Positions 11,284-21,356 are shown, counted from the stretch's first letter. The stretch: 64,000 nucleotides of DNA from Aquibaculum sediminis (GCF_040712085.1 NZ_JBFCVK010000003.1:1-64000); one strand, 5' to 3'. The notes: generated by a model not told the origin, from the letters alone. Numbers and translations: made by a program.

Positions 11284-12528
11284 CTAGGCGAGTTCGCGGA
11301 GGCGCTCGCCCAGCGAATCCAGGGAGACGAGTTCCTGCGCACCGCTGTCGAGGTCGCGCAGGCTGGTCGCCCCCTTCGCCAGCTCCTCTTCGCCGAGGAG
11401 CAGGGCGAAACGCGCGCCGAGACCATTCGCCCGTCGCATCCGCTTCTTCACGTTGCCGCTGTAGCCCAGTTCCACGGCAAACCCCTCGCGCCGCAGCCGC
11501 TGGGTCAGCAACAGGGCCGGCTTCTCCGCCTCCGGCCCCACCGGCACGACGGCAACCGGCCGTGGCGCCGCAGGCGGGTCGGCGAGAAGCATCGCCAGAC
11601 GCTCGATGCCGGCGGCCCAGCCGACACCCGCGGTGGGCGGACCGCCCATGGTCTCTACGAGGTAGTCGTATCGTCCGCCGCCCATCACCGTACCCTGAGC
11701 GCCCAGGGCATCGGTGGTGAACTCGAACGCCGTGTGGCAGTAGTAGTCGAGCCCGCGCACCAGGCGGTTGTTCAGGCGATAGGGGATCTCCAGCGCCTCC
11801 AGGCCCTCGCGCACCTCGGCGAAGAAATCGACGCTGGCCTGGTTCAGATAATCCTCGAAGGCCGGCGCCTCAGCGATCAACGCCCGATCGCCTGTATCCT
11901 TGCTGTCCAGGATGCGCAAGGGGTTGCGCTCCAGCCGCTCCCGGCTGTCGGCGCTCAGCCGCGCCTGATGGTCCGAGAAGTAGTCGATCAAGGCCTGACG
12001 ATAGGCCTGGCGGCTTTCGGGATCGCCCAGGGTGTTGAGTTCCAAAGTGGTGCGCTCGGCCACACCCAGGGCCTCGAGGATGTGGCGCCCCAGGGCGATG
12101 ATCTCGATGTCGCCCTGCGGTGCCGGCACACCCAGCAGCTCGATGCCGATCTGGTGGAACTGCCGCTGGCGGCCCTTCTGCGGGCGCTCGTGCCGGAACA
12201 TCGGTCCGGCGTAGAAATACTTCACCGGCAAGGCCTGCTGTAGACCGTGGGTGATGAAGGCCCGGGCCACACCGGCGGTGTTCTCCGGCCGCAGGGTGAT
12301 CTCCTCCCCCTCCTTCATGGCGAAGGTGTACATTTCCTTCGTCACCACGTCGGAGGTGTCGCCCAGCGTGCGCTTGAAGACCTCGGTGAACTCGAAGATC
12401 GGCGTGGCCATCTCGAGATAGCCGTAGCCTTCGGCCAGGGCGCGCGCGCGCTCGATTACGGCGCGATGGCGGCGCATCTCCTCGGGCAGAAGGTCATGGG
12501 TGCCGCGGACGGGCTGCAGGCTGGACAC
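11284..12528 (-). CDS. hisS: Histidyl-tRNA synthetase
   Basis: Class II aminoacyl-tRNA synthetase charging tRNA-His. The 414-residue protein carries PVRGTHDLLPEE at the N-terminus, motif 2 (TLRPENTAGVARAF), the histidine-specific RGLDYYCHTAFEF, and motif 3 near GGGRYDYLVE...AGVGWAAGIERL. The C-terminal anticodon-binding domain follows (PVAVVPVGPEAEKPALLL). The start is a GTG at 12528. It is transcribed after ispG with a 39-bp gap and before hemA. Confidence 0.97.
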   Translation of the reverse strand: MSSLQPVRGTHDLLPEEMRRHRAVIERARALAEGYGYLEMATPIFEFTEVFKRTLGDTSDVVTKEMYTFAMKEGEEITLRPENTAGVARAFITHGLQQALPVKYFYAGPMFRHERPQKGRQRQFHQIGIELLGVPAPQGDIEIIALGRHILEALGVAERTTLELNTLGDPESRQAYRQALIDYFSDHQARLSADSRERLERNPLRILDSKDTGDRALIAEAPAFEDYLNQASVDFFAEVREGLEALEIPYRLNNRLVRGLDYYCHTAFEFTTDALGAQGTVMGGGRYDYLVETMGGPPTAGVGWAAGIERLAMLLADPPAAPRPVAVVPVGPEAEKPALLLTQRLRREGFAVELGYSGNVKKRMRRANGLGARFALLLGEEELAKGATSLRDLDSGAQELVSLDSLGERLRELA

Positions 12529-12567
12529 GGGCGGTGCTTCTTTCTCGCTTTTGTTCGGCCTCGGGGT

Positions 12568-13692
12568 TTACTCGGCGGCAGCGGAAGGTTCGCTGCGCCC
12601 CGCCTCGATCTCTGCAGCCTTCTCCTCCACCAGGCGGACCAGGTGGTCAACGATGGCTTCGTCCTTCAGGCGATGGTGCGGCACGCCGGCGAGATAGACC
12701 TGATGGGTGCCGCGCCCGCCGCCGGTGAAGCCGATATCGGTCATGGTCGCCTCGCCCGGCCCGTTCACCACGCAACCGATCACGGAGACGGTCATGGGCG
12801 TGGTGATGTGCTCCAGGCGCTGCTCCAGCACCTCCACCGTCTTGATGACGTCGAACTGCTGCCGCGCGCAGGAGGGGCAGGAGATGACGTTGACGCCGCG
12901 GTGGCGCAGCCCCAGGGACTTGAGCATTTCAAAGCCGACGCGCACCTCTTCCACCGGATCGGCGGAGAGCGAGACGCGCAGGGTGTCACCGATGCCCGAC
13001 CAGAGCAGCATGCCCAGGCCGATGGAGGACTTCACCGTGCCGCTGCGCAGCCCGCCGGCTTCGGTGACGCCGATGTGCAAGGGGGCGTCGGTCGCCTCGG
13101 CCAGGCCCTGATAGGCGGCCACCGCGAGGAAGACGTCGGAGGCCTTCACCGAGATCTTGAACTCGTGGAAGTCCTCGTCCTGCAGGTGCTTGATGTGGTT
13201 GAGCGCGCTTTCGACCATCGCCTCGGGACAGGGCTCGCCGTAGCGTTCCAGCAAGTCGCGCTCCAGCGAACCGGCATTGACGCCGATGCGCATGGAGCAG
13301 CCGTGGTCGCTGGCGGCCTTGACCACTTCGCGCACCCGTTCGCGACTGCCGATGTTGCCGGGATTGATGCGCAGGCAGGCCGCCCCGGCCTCCGCCGCCT
13401 CGATGCCTCGGCGATAGTGGAAGTGGATGTCGGCGACGATCGGGATTGGTGATTCCCTCACGATGTCGCGCAGCGCCGCGGTGGAGGCCTCGTCGGGGCA
13501 GGACACGCGCACGATGTCTGCCCCGGCCTCCGCGATGCGCTGGATCTGCTCGACGGTGGCGCGCACATCCGAGGTGGCCGTGTTCGTCATGGACTGCACC
13601 GAGATCGGTGCGTCACCACCCACCGCCACCGGGCCGACGTGAATGCGGCGCGAGGGACGGCGTTGAATGTGGCGGTAAGGCCGAACGCTCAT
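12568..13692 (-). CDS. ispG: 4-Hydroxy-3-methylbut-2-enyl diphosphate synthase IspG
   Basis: Iron-sulfur enzyme of the MEP isoprenoid pathway that converts MEcPP to HMBPP. The 374-residue form has the TIM-barrel N-terminal part (DAPISVQSMTNT) and the [4Fe-4S] ligands Cys272 and Cys275 (ISCPSCARQ), Cys307 and Glu314 (GCVVNGPGEAT). I chose the ATG at 13692 because GGGAG lies 8 nt upstream; an in-frame GTG three codons earlier would overlap that ribosome site. It lies between rodZ and hisS, the usual alphaproteobacterial order. Confidence 0.96.
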   Translation of the reverse strand: MSVRPYRHIQRRPSRRIHVGPVAVGGDAPISVQSMTNTATSDVRATVEQIQRIAEAGADIVRVSCPDEASTAALRDIVRESPIPIVADIHFHYRRGIEAAEAGAACLRINPGNIGSRERVREVVKAASDHGCSMRIGVNAGSLERDLLERYGEPCPEAMVESALNHIKHLQDEDFHEFKISVKASDVFLAVAAYQGLAEATDAPLHIGVTEAGGLRSGTVKSSIGLGMLLWSGIGDTLRVSLSADPVEEVRVGFEMLKSLGLRHRGVNVISCPSCARQQFDVIKTVEVLEQRLEHITTPMTVSVIGCVVNGPGEATMTDIGFTGGGRGTHQVYLAGVPHHRLKDEAIVDHLVRLVEEKAAEIEAGRSEPSAAAE

Positions 13693-13806
13693 GGCCGGCA
13701 CTCCCGTAGTGTCATCCTGGATTGGAACGTTCCTTCAAACTGCCCGCTGCTCCGCGCGACTTCAAGCACCGCGCCGGAATGCCAGGGCTGCAAGAGGCAC
13801 GCAGGG

Positions 13807-15081
13807 TCACTCACCACGGCTGCGCAGGGCCTCGGGGTCCAGGGAGATATCGCGGCGCACTGCACCATTGGGCCCCAGGGGTGCCAAGCGTCGGCCCTCC
13901 ACCACGATGTCCAGGCCCCCGGCATTGCCGGTGAGCAGGCTCAGACCTTCCTGATCCGGCACGCGGTAGGTGTCGCCCGGCCGCAGAACCCGCGTGAACA
14001 GCAACTCGTCACTGGCGCTGCGCACCTGGATCCAGGAGTCGGCCGTGGCGAGCAGGACGACGCGCACATCCGCGCTTTCCGCCCCGTAGCGTTGCCCAGT
14101 GCCCAGATCGTCCATGGAGAGCAGCGGCTCTTCCGGCTCCTCGAGCTCGGAGGCCGCAAGCGGCGCTTCCTCCGCATCGGCACCGGCCTCGCCGGGAACC
14201 GCCGGTGCAGCCGTGTCCTCACCAGCGCCTTCAACGGCTGGCGGCTCGGGCAGCGCGTCATCTGACGTCGCCTCCGGCTCCGGCTGGGCGTCCGCCAGGG
14301 ACGGCACCTCGGTGTCGCCGGCATCGGTGCCATCGGGCAGCAGGCTCTCTTCGCTGCCCTCGACGTCGGCACCCTCCGCGCCAGGTTCGAGCGCGCCGGT
14401 CTCGGTCCCCTGCGGCGTTTGCGGATCGGAGAGATCCTCATCCGGCAAGGCTGTGGCGCTGTCCGGCGCCGGGGAGGTCGCTTCCTCGGTGGTGCCGGTG
14501 CGCCCCACGAGGCTGTCCTGTTCCGGCGTCCCGTCCAATGTGGCAGCCGGTGGGTCCTCGGGCTCTGCCACTTCCTGCTCCGCCAACTGCACCGGCTCCT
14601 CCCCGCCCGGCAGGGGCAGCAGCTCCACGAAGGGCTTGCCGCTCTGGCTCCAGACATGCCAGCCGCCGTAGGCGAGTGCGACCACCAGCAGGGAAATCAG
14701 CACCAGGGCGAAGCCGGGCAGACGGCCTTCCGGCTTGGGCGCCGGGAAGGAGAGGTCCTGCTTCGCCCGCGCCGCCTCGTTGATCTCGGACTTGAAAAGC
14801 GCCACCGTCGCATCGGAGTCGAGCCCGAGATACTCGGCGTAGGAGCGTACAAAGCCGATGGCGTAGGGCGTGCCCGGCAGTTCCTCGTAGTGGCCTTCCT
14901 CGATGGCCTCGAGATAGGGACGCCGGATGCGCAATTCGGCTGCCACGGTCTCGAGTTCGTAGCCAAGCTCATAACGGCTGCGGCGCAGGATGCTGCCGAT
15001 CGGCTCCGGCCGCCGCTGGGGCGCATGTCCATCCTCGGGCCACTCGGGCTTGTAGCGCAGATCCTCGGCATCCTGTGTCAA
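13807..15081 (-). CDS. rodZ: RodZ-like cell-shape protein (HTH and DUF4115)
   Basis: Membrane protein expected to anchor the MreB cytoskeleton. The cytoplasmic part has an HTH_25 domain (residues 27-95, IGSILRRSRYELGYELETVAAELRI split over helices). One membrane helix follows at 123-144. The periplasmic part has an unusually acidic, Ala/Pro/Glu/Asp-rich linker of about 190 residues, then the C-terminal DUF4115 beta domain (DSWIQVRSASDELLFTRVLRPGD). The TTG start at 15081 is supported by GAGGTGA 3 nt upstream. The linker is low complexity and likely disordered. Confidence 0.9.
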   Translation of the reverse strand: MTQDAEDLRYKPEWPEDGHAPQRRPEPIGSILRRSRYELGYELETVAAELRIRRPYLEAIEEGHYEELPGTPYAIGFVRSYAEYLGLDSDATVALFKSEINEAARAKQDLSFPAPKPEGRLPGFALVLISLLVVALAYGGWHVWSQSGKPFVELLPLPGGEEPVQLAEQEVAEPEDPPAATLDGTPEQDSLVGRTGTTEEATSPAPDSATALPDEDLSDPQTPQGTETGALEPGAEGADVEGSEESLLPDGTDAGDTEVPSLADAQPEPEATSDDALPEPPAVEGAGEDTAAPAVPGEAGADAEEAPLAASELEEPEEPLLSMDDLGTGQRYGAESADVRVVLLATADSWIQVRSASDELLFTRVLRPGDTYRVPDQEGLSLLTGNAGGLDIVVEGRRLAPLGPNGAVRRDISLDPEALRSRGE

Positions 15082-15292
15082 ACGATCACCTCGTCGGAAT
15101 GAACAAGCTCAGCATAGGAAACAAGTGCTCGGGTCGCCCCAACTATCACGGACCCCATGCGGCAGACCTCATGCGAACGGACGCGCGAGTCTTACCAAAG
15201 GCGGAAGCGAAACGGCAAACGCTTAGAATGGTCTCACGCATTAGACCAGGACGGCCCCGGAGTCGACTCGTCCTGCAATGCCTGGCCGCAAT

Positions 15293-15312
15293 GCCTGGCC
15301 GCAACGCCAGGC
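15293..15312 (-). terminator. Hairpin directly after ptsP
   Basis: A 7-bp stem GCCTGGC/GCCAGGC lies immediately downstream of the ptsP stop codon. No T-run follows, so it may stabilise the 3' end rather than terminate alone. A second partial copy (TGCCTGGCCGCA) adjoins it. Confidence 0.35.
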
Positions 15313-17583
15313 TCAAAGGGCGATGCCGTGATCGCCGGCGTAAGCCCTAAGATGTTGTCGGACACTGCGGTTTGGCAAGCCGCTGAGATAGGTCACGTAT
15401 TCCTGCAGCGGCCCCAGCTTGAGGCTGCGCACCGTGGAGCGGACCGACGCCACATGCGAGGGCGGCATGGAGAGAATGCGAATGCCGCAGCCGATCAGCG
15501 CCAAGGCTTCCAGCGGATGGCCGGCCATCTCGCCACAGACCGACAGCGGCACGCCGTGGCTGTCGGCTTCGGCGGACAGAAAGCGCAGCAGCGTCAGGAT
15601 CGGCGGCGACAGCGCATCATAGCGCCGGGCCAGGCGCGGATTGCCCCGGTCGATGGCGAAGAGGAACTGGAAGAGGTCGTTCGAACCCACGGAAACGAAG
15701 TCAGCCCGCGCGAACAGCGCCGGCAGCTGCCAGATCAGCGCCGGCACCTCCAGCATGACCCCCACTTCCAGCCGGGTCGGAGGCTCTGCCCCGCGGGCCA
15801 GGTGCCGAGCCAGCTCCATGTCCAGCAGCGCCCGCGCCTGCATCAGCTCGTTCACCTCGCTGACCATGGGGAACATCAGCCGCAGATGCCGGCCGGCGCC
15901 AGCGGCCAGCAGGGCGCGCAGCTGCTGGCGCAGCATGGCCGGGCGGTCGAGACCGATGCGAATGGCCCGCCAGCCCATGGCTGGGTTCTCGTCCTTGGTA
16001 CCGCTCCAGTAGGGCAGCGCCTTGTCACCGCCGATATCCAGGGTGCGGAAGGTGACCGGCCTCTCGCCAGCCATGTCCAGCGCCCGGCCGTAGAGCTCCG
16101 TCTGCGTCGCCGCGTCCGGAAAGCGCTCCTGCACCATGAAGGGCACCTCGGTGCGGTAGAGGCCGACCCCTTCGGCGCCGCTTTCTTCAAGCTGGTCCAG
16201 ATCCACGAGGAGGCCGGCGTTGGCCTGCAGGCTAATGCGCACGCCGTCGCGGGTCTCCGGCGGCAGCGCGCGATTGGCAAGCTGCTCGGCCCGGCGGTTG
16301 GCCCGCAGTTCGATGGCATCGGAGAAACTCTGGCGCACCGACTGCCGCGGCCGCAGCAGCGCCTGGCCGACATCCCCGTCGATAATGACGAAATCGCCGG
16401 GCCGCACGCGCGCCAGCAGCTCCGGGCAGCGGCCGATCATGGGAATGCCCAGCGCCCGGGCGACGATTGCCACATGCGCCGTGGGACTGCCCTCCTCGAG
16501 CGCCACGGCACGCAGGCGCGAGATATCGTAGTCGAGCAGTTCCGCCGGGCCGAGGCTGCGCGCCACCAGCACCAGATCATCGGGCAGATCGTCGCGCGCC
16601 GTGGAGTCGTTGCCGGTCAGGTGGTGCAGCAGCCGATTGCCCAGGTCCTCCAGGTCGGCGTAGCGCTCGCGAATATAGGGGTCGCGCACCTTCGTCATGC
16701 GCTGGCGCATGTCGGTGAGCACGCGCTGCACCGCCGCTTCGGCGGTCAGGCCGCTGCGCACGGCCTCGCGCAGGCGTTCGGCCCAGCCGCGGTCCTCGGC
16801 AAACATGCGATAGGTTTCCAGCACCTCCACATGCTCGCCGTCGCCGGAGAGTTCCTGGCGCTGCAGCAGATCGTCGAGAGATTCCTGCATCTCGGAGAGC
16901 GAACTCTCGAGCCGATGCAGCTCCACATCGATGTCTTCGGCGACGATCTGCTTGATGACGATGCCGCGCTCATGCGGCACGGCGGTGCCCATGCCGATGC
17001 CTTCGTTCAGGGTCACACCCGCCAGGCGCGCCGGCAGGGTCGCCAGACTGTCGGTGTGGCGCCCCTCCTCCTCGCCGATCAGGCCGGCGCCCCCGACCAT
17101 CTCGGCCAGGACCATAGCCACCGTTTCAAGCGCTTCCAGCTCGTCATCGCCGTAGGCGCGCCGGGTCTTGTTCTGCACGGCAAGCACGCCGATGACCCGG
17201 CGGTCACGCAGCAGCGGCACGCCGAGCATGGAGTGGAAGATTTCTTCCCCGGTTTCCGGCCGGTAGGCAAAGTTTGGATGCTGCTGCGCGTCCTGCAGCG
17301 ACAGGGGGCGCCCGGTGGAGGCGATCTCGCCGACGATGCCTTCGCCGACGCGCAGGCGGGTGCGGTGCACCGCTTCCCGACGCAGGCCCTGGGTGGCGAA
17401 TAGTTCGAGAACCTCGCCGGCGCGCATGACATAGAGGGAGCAGACCTCGGCCACCATGGCATCGGCGATCAGGCGCACCAAGGAATCCAGGCGATCCTGC
17501 CATAGACCGCCCGATTGCATCAGGTCGCGCAACTGCCGCAACAGCCGGCGCGAACCGCCCCAGCCTCCTGCCTGCGGCGCCAT
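15313..17583 (-). CDS. ptsP: Nitrogen PTS enzyme I (PtsP) with GAF domain
   Basis: Phosphoenolpyruvate-protein phosphotransferase of the regulatory nitrogen PTS, which passes phosphate from PEP to NPr. The 756-residue protein starts with a GAF sensor domain (about 20-170), which separates PtsP from sugar-PTS EI. Then come the EI N-terminal domain, the phosphohistidine domain with active His370 in SPTAHVAIVARALGIPM, and the PEP-binding TIM barrel (GLYRTEVPFM, GVMLEVPA, SVGSNDLFQF, VCGEMAGHP). No sugar-PTS genes are nearby, which fits a regulatory role. It is downstream of lysC on the same strand, as is common in this class. Confidence 0.95.
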   Translation of the reverse strand: MAPQAGGWGGSRRLLRQLRDLMQSGGLWQDRLDSLVRLIADAMVAEVCSLYVMRAGEVLELFATQGLRREAVHRTRLRVGEGIVGEIASTGRPLSLQDAQQHPNFAYRPETGEEIFHSMLGVPLLRDRRVIGVLAVQNKTRRAYGDDELEALETVAMVLAEMVGGAGLIGEEEGRHTDSLATLPARLAGVTLNEGIGMGTAVPHERGIVIKQIVAEDIDVELHRLESSLSEMQESLDDLLQRQELSGDGEHVEVLETYRMFAEDRGWAERLREAVRSGLTAEAAVQRVLTDMRQRMTKVRDPYIRERYADLEDLGNRLLHHLTGNDSTARDDLPDDLVLVARSLGPAELLDYDISRLRAVALEEGSPTAHVAIVARALGIPMIGRCPELLARVRPGDFVIIDGDVGQALLRPRQSVRQSFSDAIELRANRRAEQLANRALPPETRDGVRISLQANAGLLVDLDQLEESGAEGVGLYRTEVPFMVQERFPDAATQTELYGRALDMAGERPVTFRTLDIGGDKALPYWSGTKDENPAMGWRAIRIGLDRPAMLRQQLRALLAAGAGRHLRLMFPMVSEVNELMQARALLDMELARHLARGAEPPTRLEVGVMLEVPALIWQLPALFARADFVSVGSNDLFQFLFAIDRGNPRLARRYDALSPPILTLLRFLSAEADSHGVPLSVCGEMAGHPLEALALIGCGIRILSMPPSHVASVRSTVRSLKLGPLQEYVTYLSGLPNRSVRQHLRAYAGDHGIAL

Positions 17584-17677
17584 CGGCTTTACCCCTCTTT
17601 CGCGCTCGTCTTACTCTTCTTCTGCGCCCCGGGTTCTATTCGTTCCGGGTGCGTCGCCCCCTTCGGAGGGTCCGGCC

Positions 17678-18901
17678 TCAGACCTGGTCCAGGCCGTACG
17701 CCGAGTGAAGGCTGCGCAACGCCAGCTCAAGATACTCCTCAGCGATCAAAACGCTGACCTTGATCTCTGAAGTGGTGATCACCTCGATATTGATCCCCTT
17801 CTCCGCCAGCGCCCCGAACATGGTCTGGGCCACGCCGGCATGGCTGCGCATGCCAACGCCGATCACCGAGACCTTGACCACGTTCTGCTCGGAGGCGAGT
17901 TCCTCGTAGCCGATCGACTCCGCGTGCTTTTCCAACACGGCGAGGGCGCGCTCCACCTCGGCCCGACCGACCGTGAAGGTCAGGTCGGTGGCCTTCTCCT
18001 TACTGGAGATGTTTTGCACAATCATGTCGACGTTGATGGCGGCCTCGGCCAGGGGGCCGAAGATGCCAGCGGCGATGCCCGGTCGATCGGGCACGCTGCG
18101 CAGGGTGATTTTCGCTTCGTCCCGGCTGTAGGTCACACCGCTTACGACTGCCTGTTCCACGATTTCTTCCTCGTCCACCACCAGGGTTCCGGGCAGGTTC
18201 TCGAAGCTTGAGCGAACCTGCAGGCGTACACCATGTTTCATCGCCATCTCGACCGAGCGCGTCTGCAGCACCTTGGCGCCGAGAGAGGCCATCTCCAGCA
18301 TCTCTTCGTAGGTGATACGATGGAGCTTGCGCGCGCCCTTCACGATGCGCGGATCGCTGGTGTAGACCCCGTCCACATCAGTGTAGATGTCGCAGCGATC
18401 CGCTCCAAGCGCTGCAGCCAGGGCCACCGCCGAAGTATCCGATCCGCCGCGCCCGAGCGTGGTGATCCGCTGGCGCTCGGGCTCGATGCCCTGGAAGCCT
18501 GCGACCACCGCCACCTCACCTGAACTCAACCGGCGGCTCATCTCCGTGGTCTCGATGGCCTCGATGCGCGCAGAGCCGTGCGCGGCGTCGGTGCGGATCG
18601 GGATCTGCCAGCCCTGCCAGGAGCGTGCCGAGACGCCCAGGTCCTGCAGCACCACCGACAGAAGCCCGGCCGTGACATTCTCTCCCGAGGAGACGATGGC
18701 GTCATACTCGCGGAGGTCGTAGAGACGGGCGGCGGAGCGGGTGTAGTCGATGAGCTGATTGGTGACCCCGGCCATGGCGGAGACGACCACGGCCACTTCA
18801 TTGCCGTCGTCCAACTCCGCCTTGACGCGCTGCGCCACAGACTTGATGCGGTCGATATCGGCGACGGATGTGCCGCCGAACTTCATTACGATGCGTGCCA
18901 T
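17678..18901 (-). CDS. lysC: Aspartate kinase
   Basis: Phosphorylates aspartate to open the Lys/Thr/Met/diaminopimelate pathway. The 407-residue monofunctional enzyme begins MARIVMKFGGTSV, with the kinase signature at 7-13. It continues through GRGGSDTSAVALAAALGA and YTDVDGVYTSDPR and ends with paired ACT domains (RPGIAAGIFGPLAEAAINVDMI; VSVIGVGMRSHAGVAQ), the usual site of Lys/Thr feedback. The ATG at 18901 has AGGGACG before it; an open frame extends 186 residues further upstream but that part is antisense to ubiG and unlike the family. ubiG is divergent. Confidence 0.96.
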   Translation of the reverse strand: MARIVMKFGGTSVADIDRIKSVAQRVKAELDDGNEVAVVVSAMAGVTNQLIDYTRSAARLYDLREYDAIVSSGENVTAGLLSVVLQDLGVSARSWQGWQIPIRTDAAHGSARIEAIETTEMSRRLSSGEVAVVAGFQGIEPERQRITTLGRGGSDTSAVALAAALGADRCDIYTDVDGVYTSDPRIVKGARKLHRITYEEMLEMASLGAKVLQTRSVEMAMKHGVRLQVRSSFENLPGTLVVDEEEIVEQAVVSGVTYSRDEAKITLRSVPDRPGIAAGIFGPLAEAAINVDMIVQNISSKEKATDLTFTVGRAEVERALAVLEKHAESIGYEELASEQNVVKVSVIGVGMRSHAGVAQTMFGALAEKGINIEVITTSEIKVSVLIAEEYLELALRSLHSAYGLDQV

Positions 18902-19157
18902 CGTCCCTGTGCCTGTCCGGGGTGGGCCTGAATCGGAGAACGCCTGCCCGCGATGCCGACAACCGCCGCGACGGTGCCAGAGGCTGCTGTCCCGCCCCGC
19001 CGGATTTGCGGGTCCTCGACGCTGCGCGCCCCTCACGGTGAGCCAGCCCTGGGTTGCTGATAGCGGGCGGCCTATCCATACTTGAAGGGGCCGGTTCCGC
19101 GCAAGCATCGCGCCGGAGGCGCGCCGGCACGCTTCATCCCATCGCACGAGGTAGTCC

Positions 19158-19943
19158 ATGGCCCCCAGCAAGCCCCGCCGGCCCCGCAGCGCCACCGCCG
19201 GGCAGAGCATTGACGCCGCCGAGATCGAGAAGTTCTCCCGGCTGGCGGCCCGTTGGTGGGATCCGGAGGGCGAGATGGCGCCGCTGCATGCCATGAACCC
19301 GGTGCGCCTGCAGTTCCTGCGCGACCAGGCGGTGCGGCATTTCGGGCTCGATGAACGGGCGCTGGCGCCGCTTGCCGGCCTGACGGTGCTGGACGTCGGC
19401 TGCGGCGCCGGCCTGCTCTGTGAGCCGCTGGCGCGCATGGGGGCGCAGGTGACCGGCATTGACGCGGCCGATGAAAGCCTGGCCGTGGCCCGGCAGCACG
19501 CGGCCGACAGCGGCCTGGAGATCGACTACCGCCACAGCAGCGTCGAGGCGCTGGCCGAGTCGGGCGAGACCTTCGACCTCGTCACCGCCCTGGAGGTGGT
19601 CGAGCACGTGGCTGACGTCCCCGGCTTTCTCGGATCCTGCTGCCAGGTGGTGCGGCCCGGCGGCGCGCTGGCGCTTTCGACCCTCTCGCGCACGCCGCAG
19701 GCCTTCGCCTTCGCCATCGTGGGTGCCGAGTATCTGCTGCGCAAGCTGCCCCGCGGCACCCATGACTGGCGGAAGTTCCTCAAGCCTTCCGAACTGGCCG
19801 GCGCGGTGCGCCGCCAGGGGCTCGAGGTGCGCGAAGTGGCCGGCATGGTCTACCACCCGCTTTCGCGCGAGTGGAAGCTGAGCCGTCACGACCTCTCGAT
19901 CAACTACCTGCTCTGGGCCGAACGCGACCAGGACCTTACTTGA
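19158..19943 (+). CDS. ubiG: Ubiquinone biosynthesis O-methyltransferase UbiG
   Basis: SAM-dependent methyltransferase that performs both O-methylations of the ubiquinone ring. The 261-residue sequence has the UbiG hallmarks: an N-terminal EIEKFSRLAARWWDPEGEMAPLH region, SAM motif LTVLDVGCGAGLL (about 74-86), the acidic post-I residue in VTGIDAADES, and the membrane-associated insertion KLPRGTHDWRKFLKPSELA near 195. It diverges from lysC across 256 bp that must hold both promoters; this lysC/ubiG pairing is frequent in alphaproteobacteria. Confidence 0.96.
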   Translation: MAPSKPRRPRSATAGQSIDAAEIEKFSRLAARWWDPEGEMAPLHAMNPVRLQFLRDQAVRHFGLDERALAPLAGLTVLDVGCGAGLLCEPLARMGAQVTGIDAADESLAVARQHAADSGLEIDYRHSSVEALAESGETFDLVTALEVVEHVADVPGFLGSCCQVVRPGGALALSTLSRTPQAFAFAIVGAEYLLRKLPRGTHDWRKFLKPSELAGAVRRQGLEVREVAGMVYHPLSREWKLSRHDLSINYLLWAERDQDLT

Positions 19944-19977
19944 GGCCTGCCGCTTCGGGCGAGCCAGCGGGCCGTAG

Positions 19978-21327
19978 CTAGTTCGGCAGACTGCGGGTGG
20001 AGACCAATCCTTCGGGCTTTCCGACCACCACCAGGGTCAGGGCTTCGCTGTCCAGCAGTTCGGCCGCCACGCGCTTTGCATCCTCCGGCGTGACCGCCTC
20101 GATCAGCTCGCGACGGCGCTCCATGTAGTCCAGGCCCAGGTCGTCGAGCTGCAGGCCCAGCAGCGTGTCGGCGATCCGCGGCGAGCTGGAGAGCCCCAGG
20201 GCGAAGGAGCCGAGGAGATAGTCCTTGGCCAGCCGCAGTTCCTCTTCGCTCGGCCCCTCTTCCGCCATGCGCTGCCATTCCGCGCGGATCAGTCCAATGG
20301 CCTCGCCGACCCGGGCGTTGTCGCTGCTCACACTGCCGACCAGAAGCGGCGCCTTGTCGAGCGCAGCCAGGCTGGTGTTGACGCCGTAGGCAAGACCGCG
20401 TTTCTCGCGCACCTCGTTGAAGAGACGTGAGGAGAAACCGCCCCCGCCCAGGATGCGGTTGACCAGAGCGGCGGTGATGAAATCGGGGTTCTCGCGCGCG
20501 ATGCCGCCCTGGCCCAGCACAACATTCGACTGCGGCTGGTCGCGCTCGACCACCAGCAGGCCGCCTTCGGGGTCAGGCGTTATCGCCTCGGCCTTGGGCG
20601 GTGCGCCCTCTTCCGGCAGGGGCCCGAAGGTCTCGTCGAGCAGGCGCCCCAGGGTCTCGGGATCGATGTCTCCCGCCGCGGCCACATAGAGTCGATCGCG
20701 GGCAAACTGCTCGGCAATGAAGCTTCGCAGATCCTCGATCTCGATGGCGGCTAGGCTCTCCGGCGAGCCTTCGCTCGGCCGGGCATAGGGATGGTCGTCG
20801 AACAGCAGGCGGAAGAAGGCGCGGGACGCCATGGTGTTGGGATCCTGGGCGCGGCGTGCCTGCACCACCTGGTACTGTTGGCGCAGCCGATCCACCGCCG
20901 GCGGGTCGAAGCGCGGTTCAGTCATGGCAAGACGCAGCAGGCGAAAGGCCTCGTCGCGCTGGCGGGTCAGGGTAAGGAGCGAGCCGCCGAGTCGGTCCTG
21001 GCCGGCCGAGAAGGACAGCTGGATGGAGCGATCCGCCAGCTCTTCCTGAAAGGCCTCGGAGTCATAGTCGCCCGCACCTTCGGTCAGCAGCGAAGTGGCC
21101 AGCGCCGCCACGCCCTCCAGACCATCCGGCTGCTCGGCCGCCCCGCCGCGAAAGGCGAAGGAAAGCGCCATCAAAGGGTTGGACTCGTCCTGAATCAGCC
21201 AGGCTTCGATGCCGCCGGGGGAAACCACACGCTCGGGCTCCAGCGCCTGGCCAGCACGCAACGGCATGAGCGCGGCCAGCGTCAGGGCGAGAAGGAACAG
21301 GGGCGTGGCGAAACGCTGGAACGGCAT
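19978..21327 (-). CDS. M16 peptidase-family protein, zinc-less partner subunit
   Basis: Periplasmic pitrilysin-family protein without its own active site. After the signal peptide (MPFQRFATPLFLLALTLAAL...GQA) the region where active members have HxxEH reads GGAAEQPDGLEGVAAL, so the zinc ligands are absent. The middle and C-terminal halves keep the M16 fold, including the glycine-rich segment NRILGGGGFSSRLFNEVREKRGLAYGV. It is co-transcribed with the active M16 gene just upstream; the pair probably forms a heterodimeric protease. The ATG at 21327 with GGAG 8 nt upstream is preferred over the overlapping ATG at 21357, because it puts the signal peptide at the start. Confidence 0.88.
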   Translation of the reverse strand: MPFQRFATPLFLLALTLAALMPLRAGQALEPERVVSPGGIEAWLIQDESNPLMALSFAFRGGAAEQPDGLEGVAALATSLLTEGAGDYDSEAFQEELADRSIQLSFSAGQDRLGGSLLTLTRQRDEAFRLLRLAMTEPRFDPPAVDRLRQQYQVVQARRAQDPNTMASRAFFRLLFDDHPYARPSEGSPESLAAIEIEDLRSFIAEQFARDRLYVAAAGDIDPETLGRLLDETFGPLPEEGAPPKAEAITPDPEGGLLVVERDQPQSNVVLGQGGIARENPDFITAALVNRILGGGGFSSRLFNEVREKRGLAYGVNTSLAALDKAPLLVGSVSSDNARVGEAIGLIRAEWQRMAEEGPSEEELRLAKDYLLGSFALGLSSSPRIADTLLGLQLDDLGLDYMERRRELIEAVTPEDAKRVAAELLDSEALTLVVVGKPEGLVSTRSLPN

Positions 21328-21356
21328 GGGCCAACTCCGCTGGAAAGGCTGAGGCA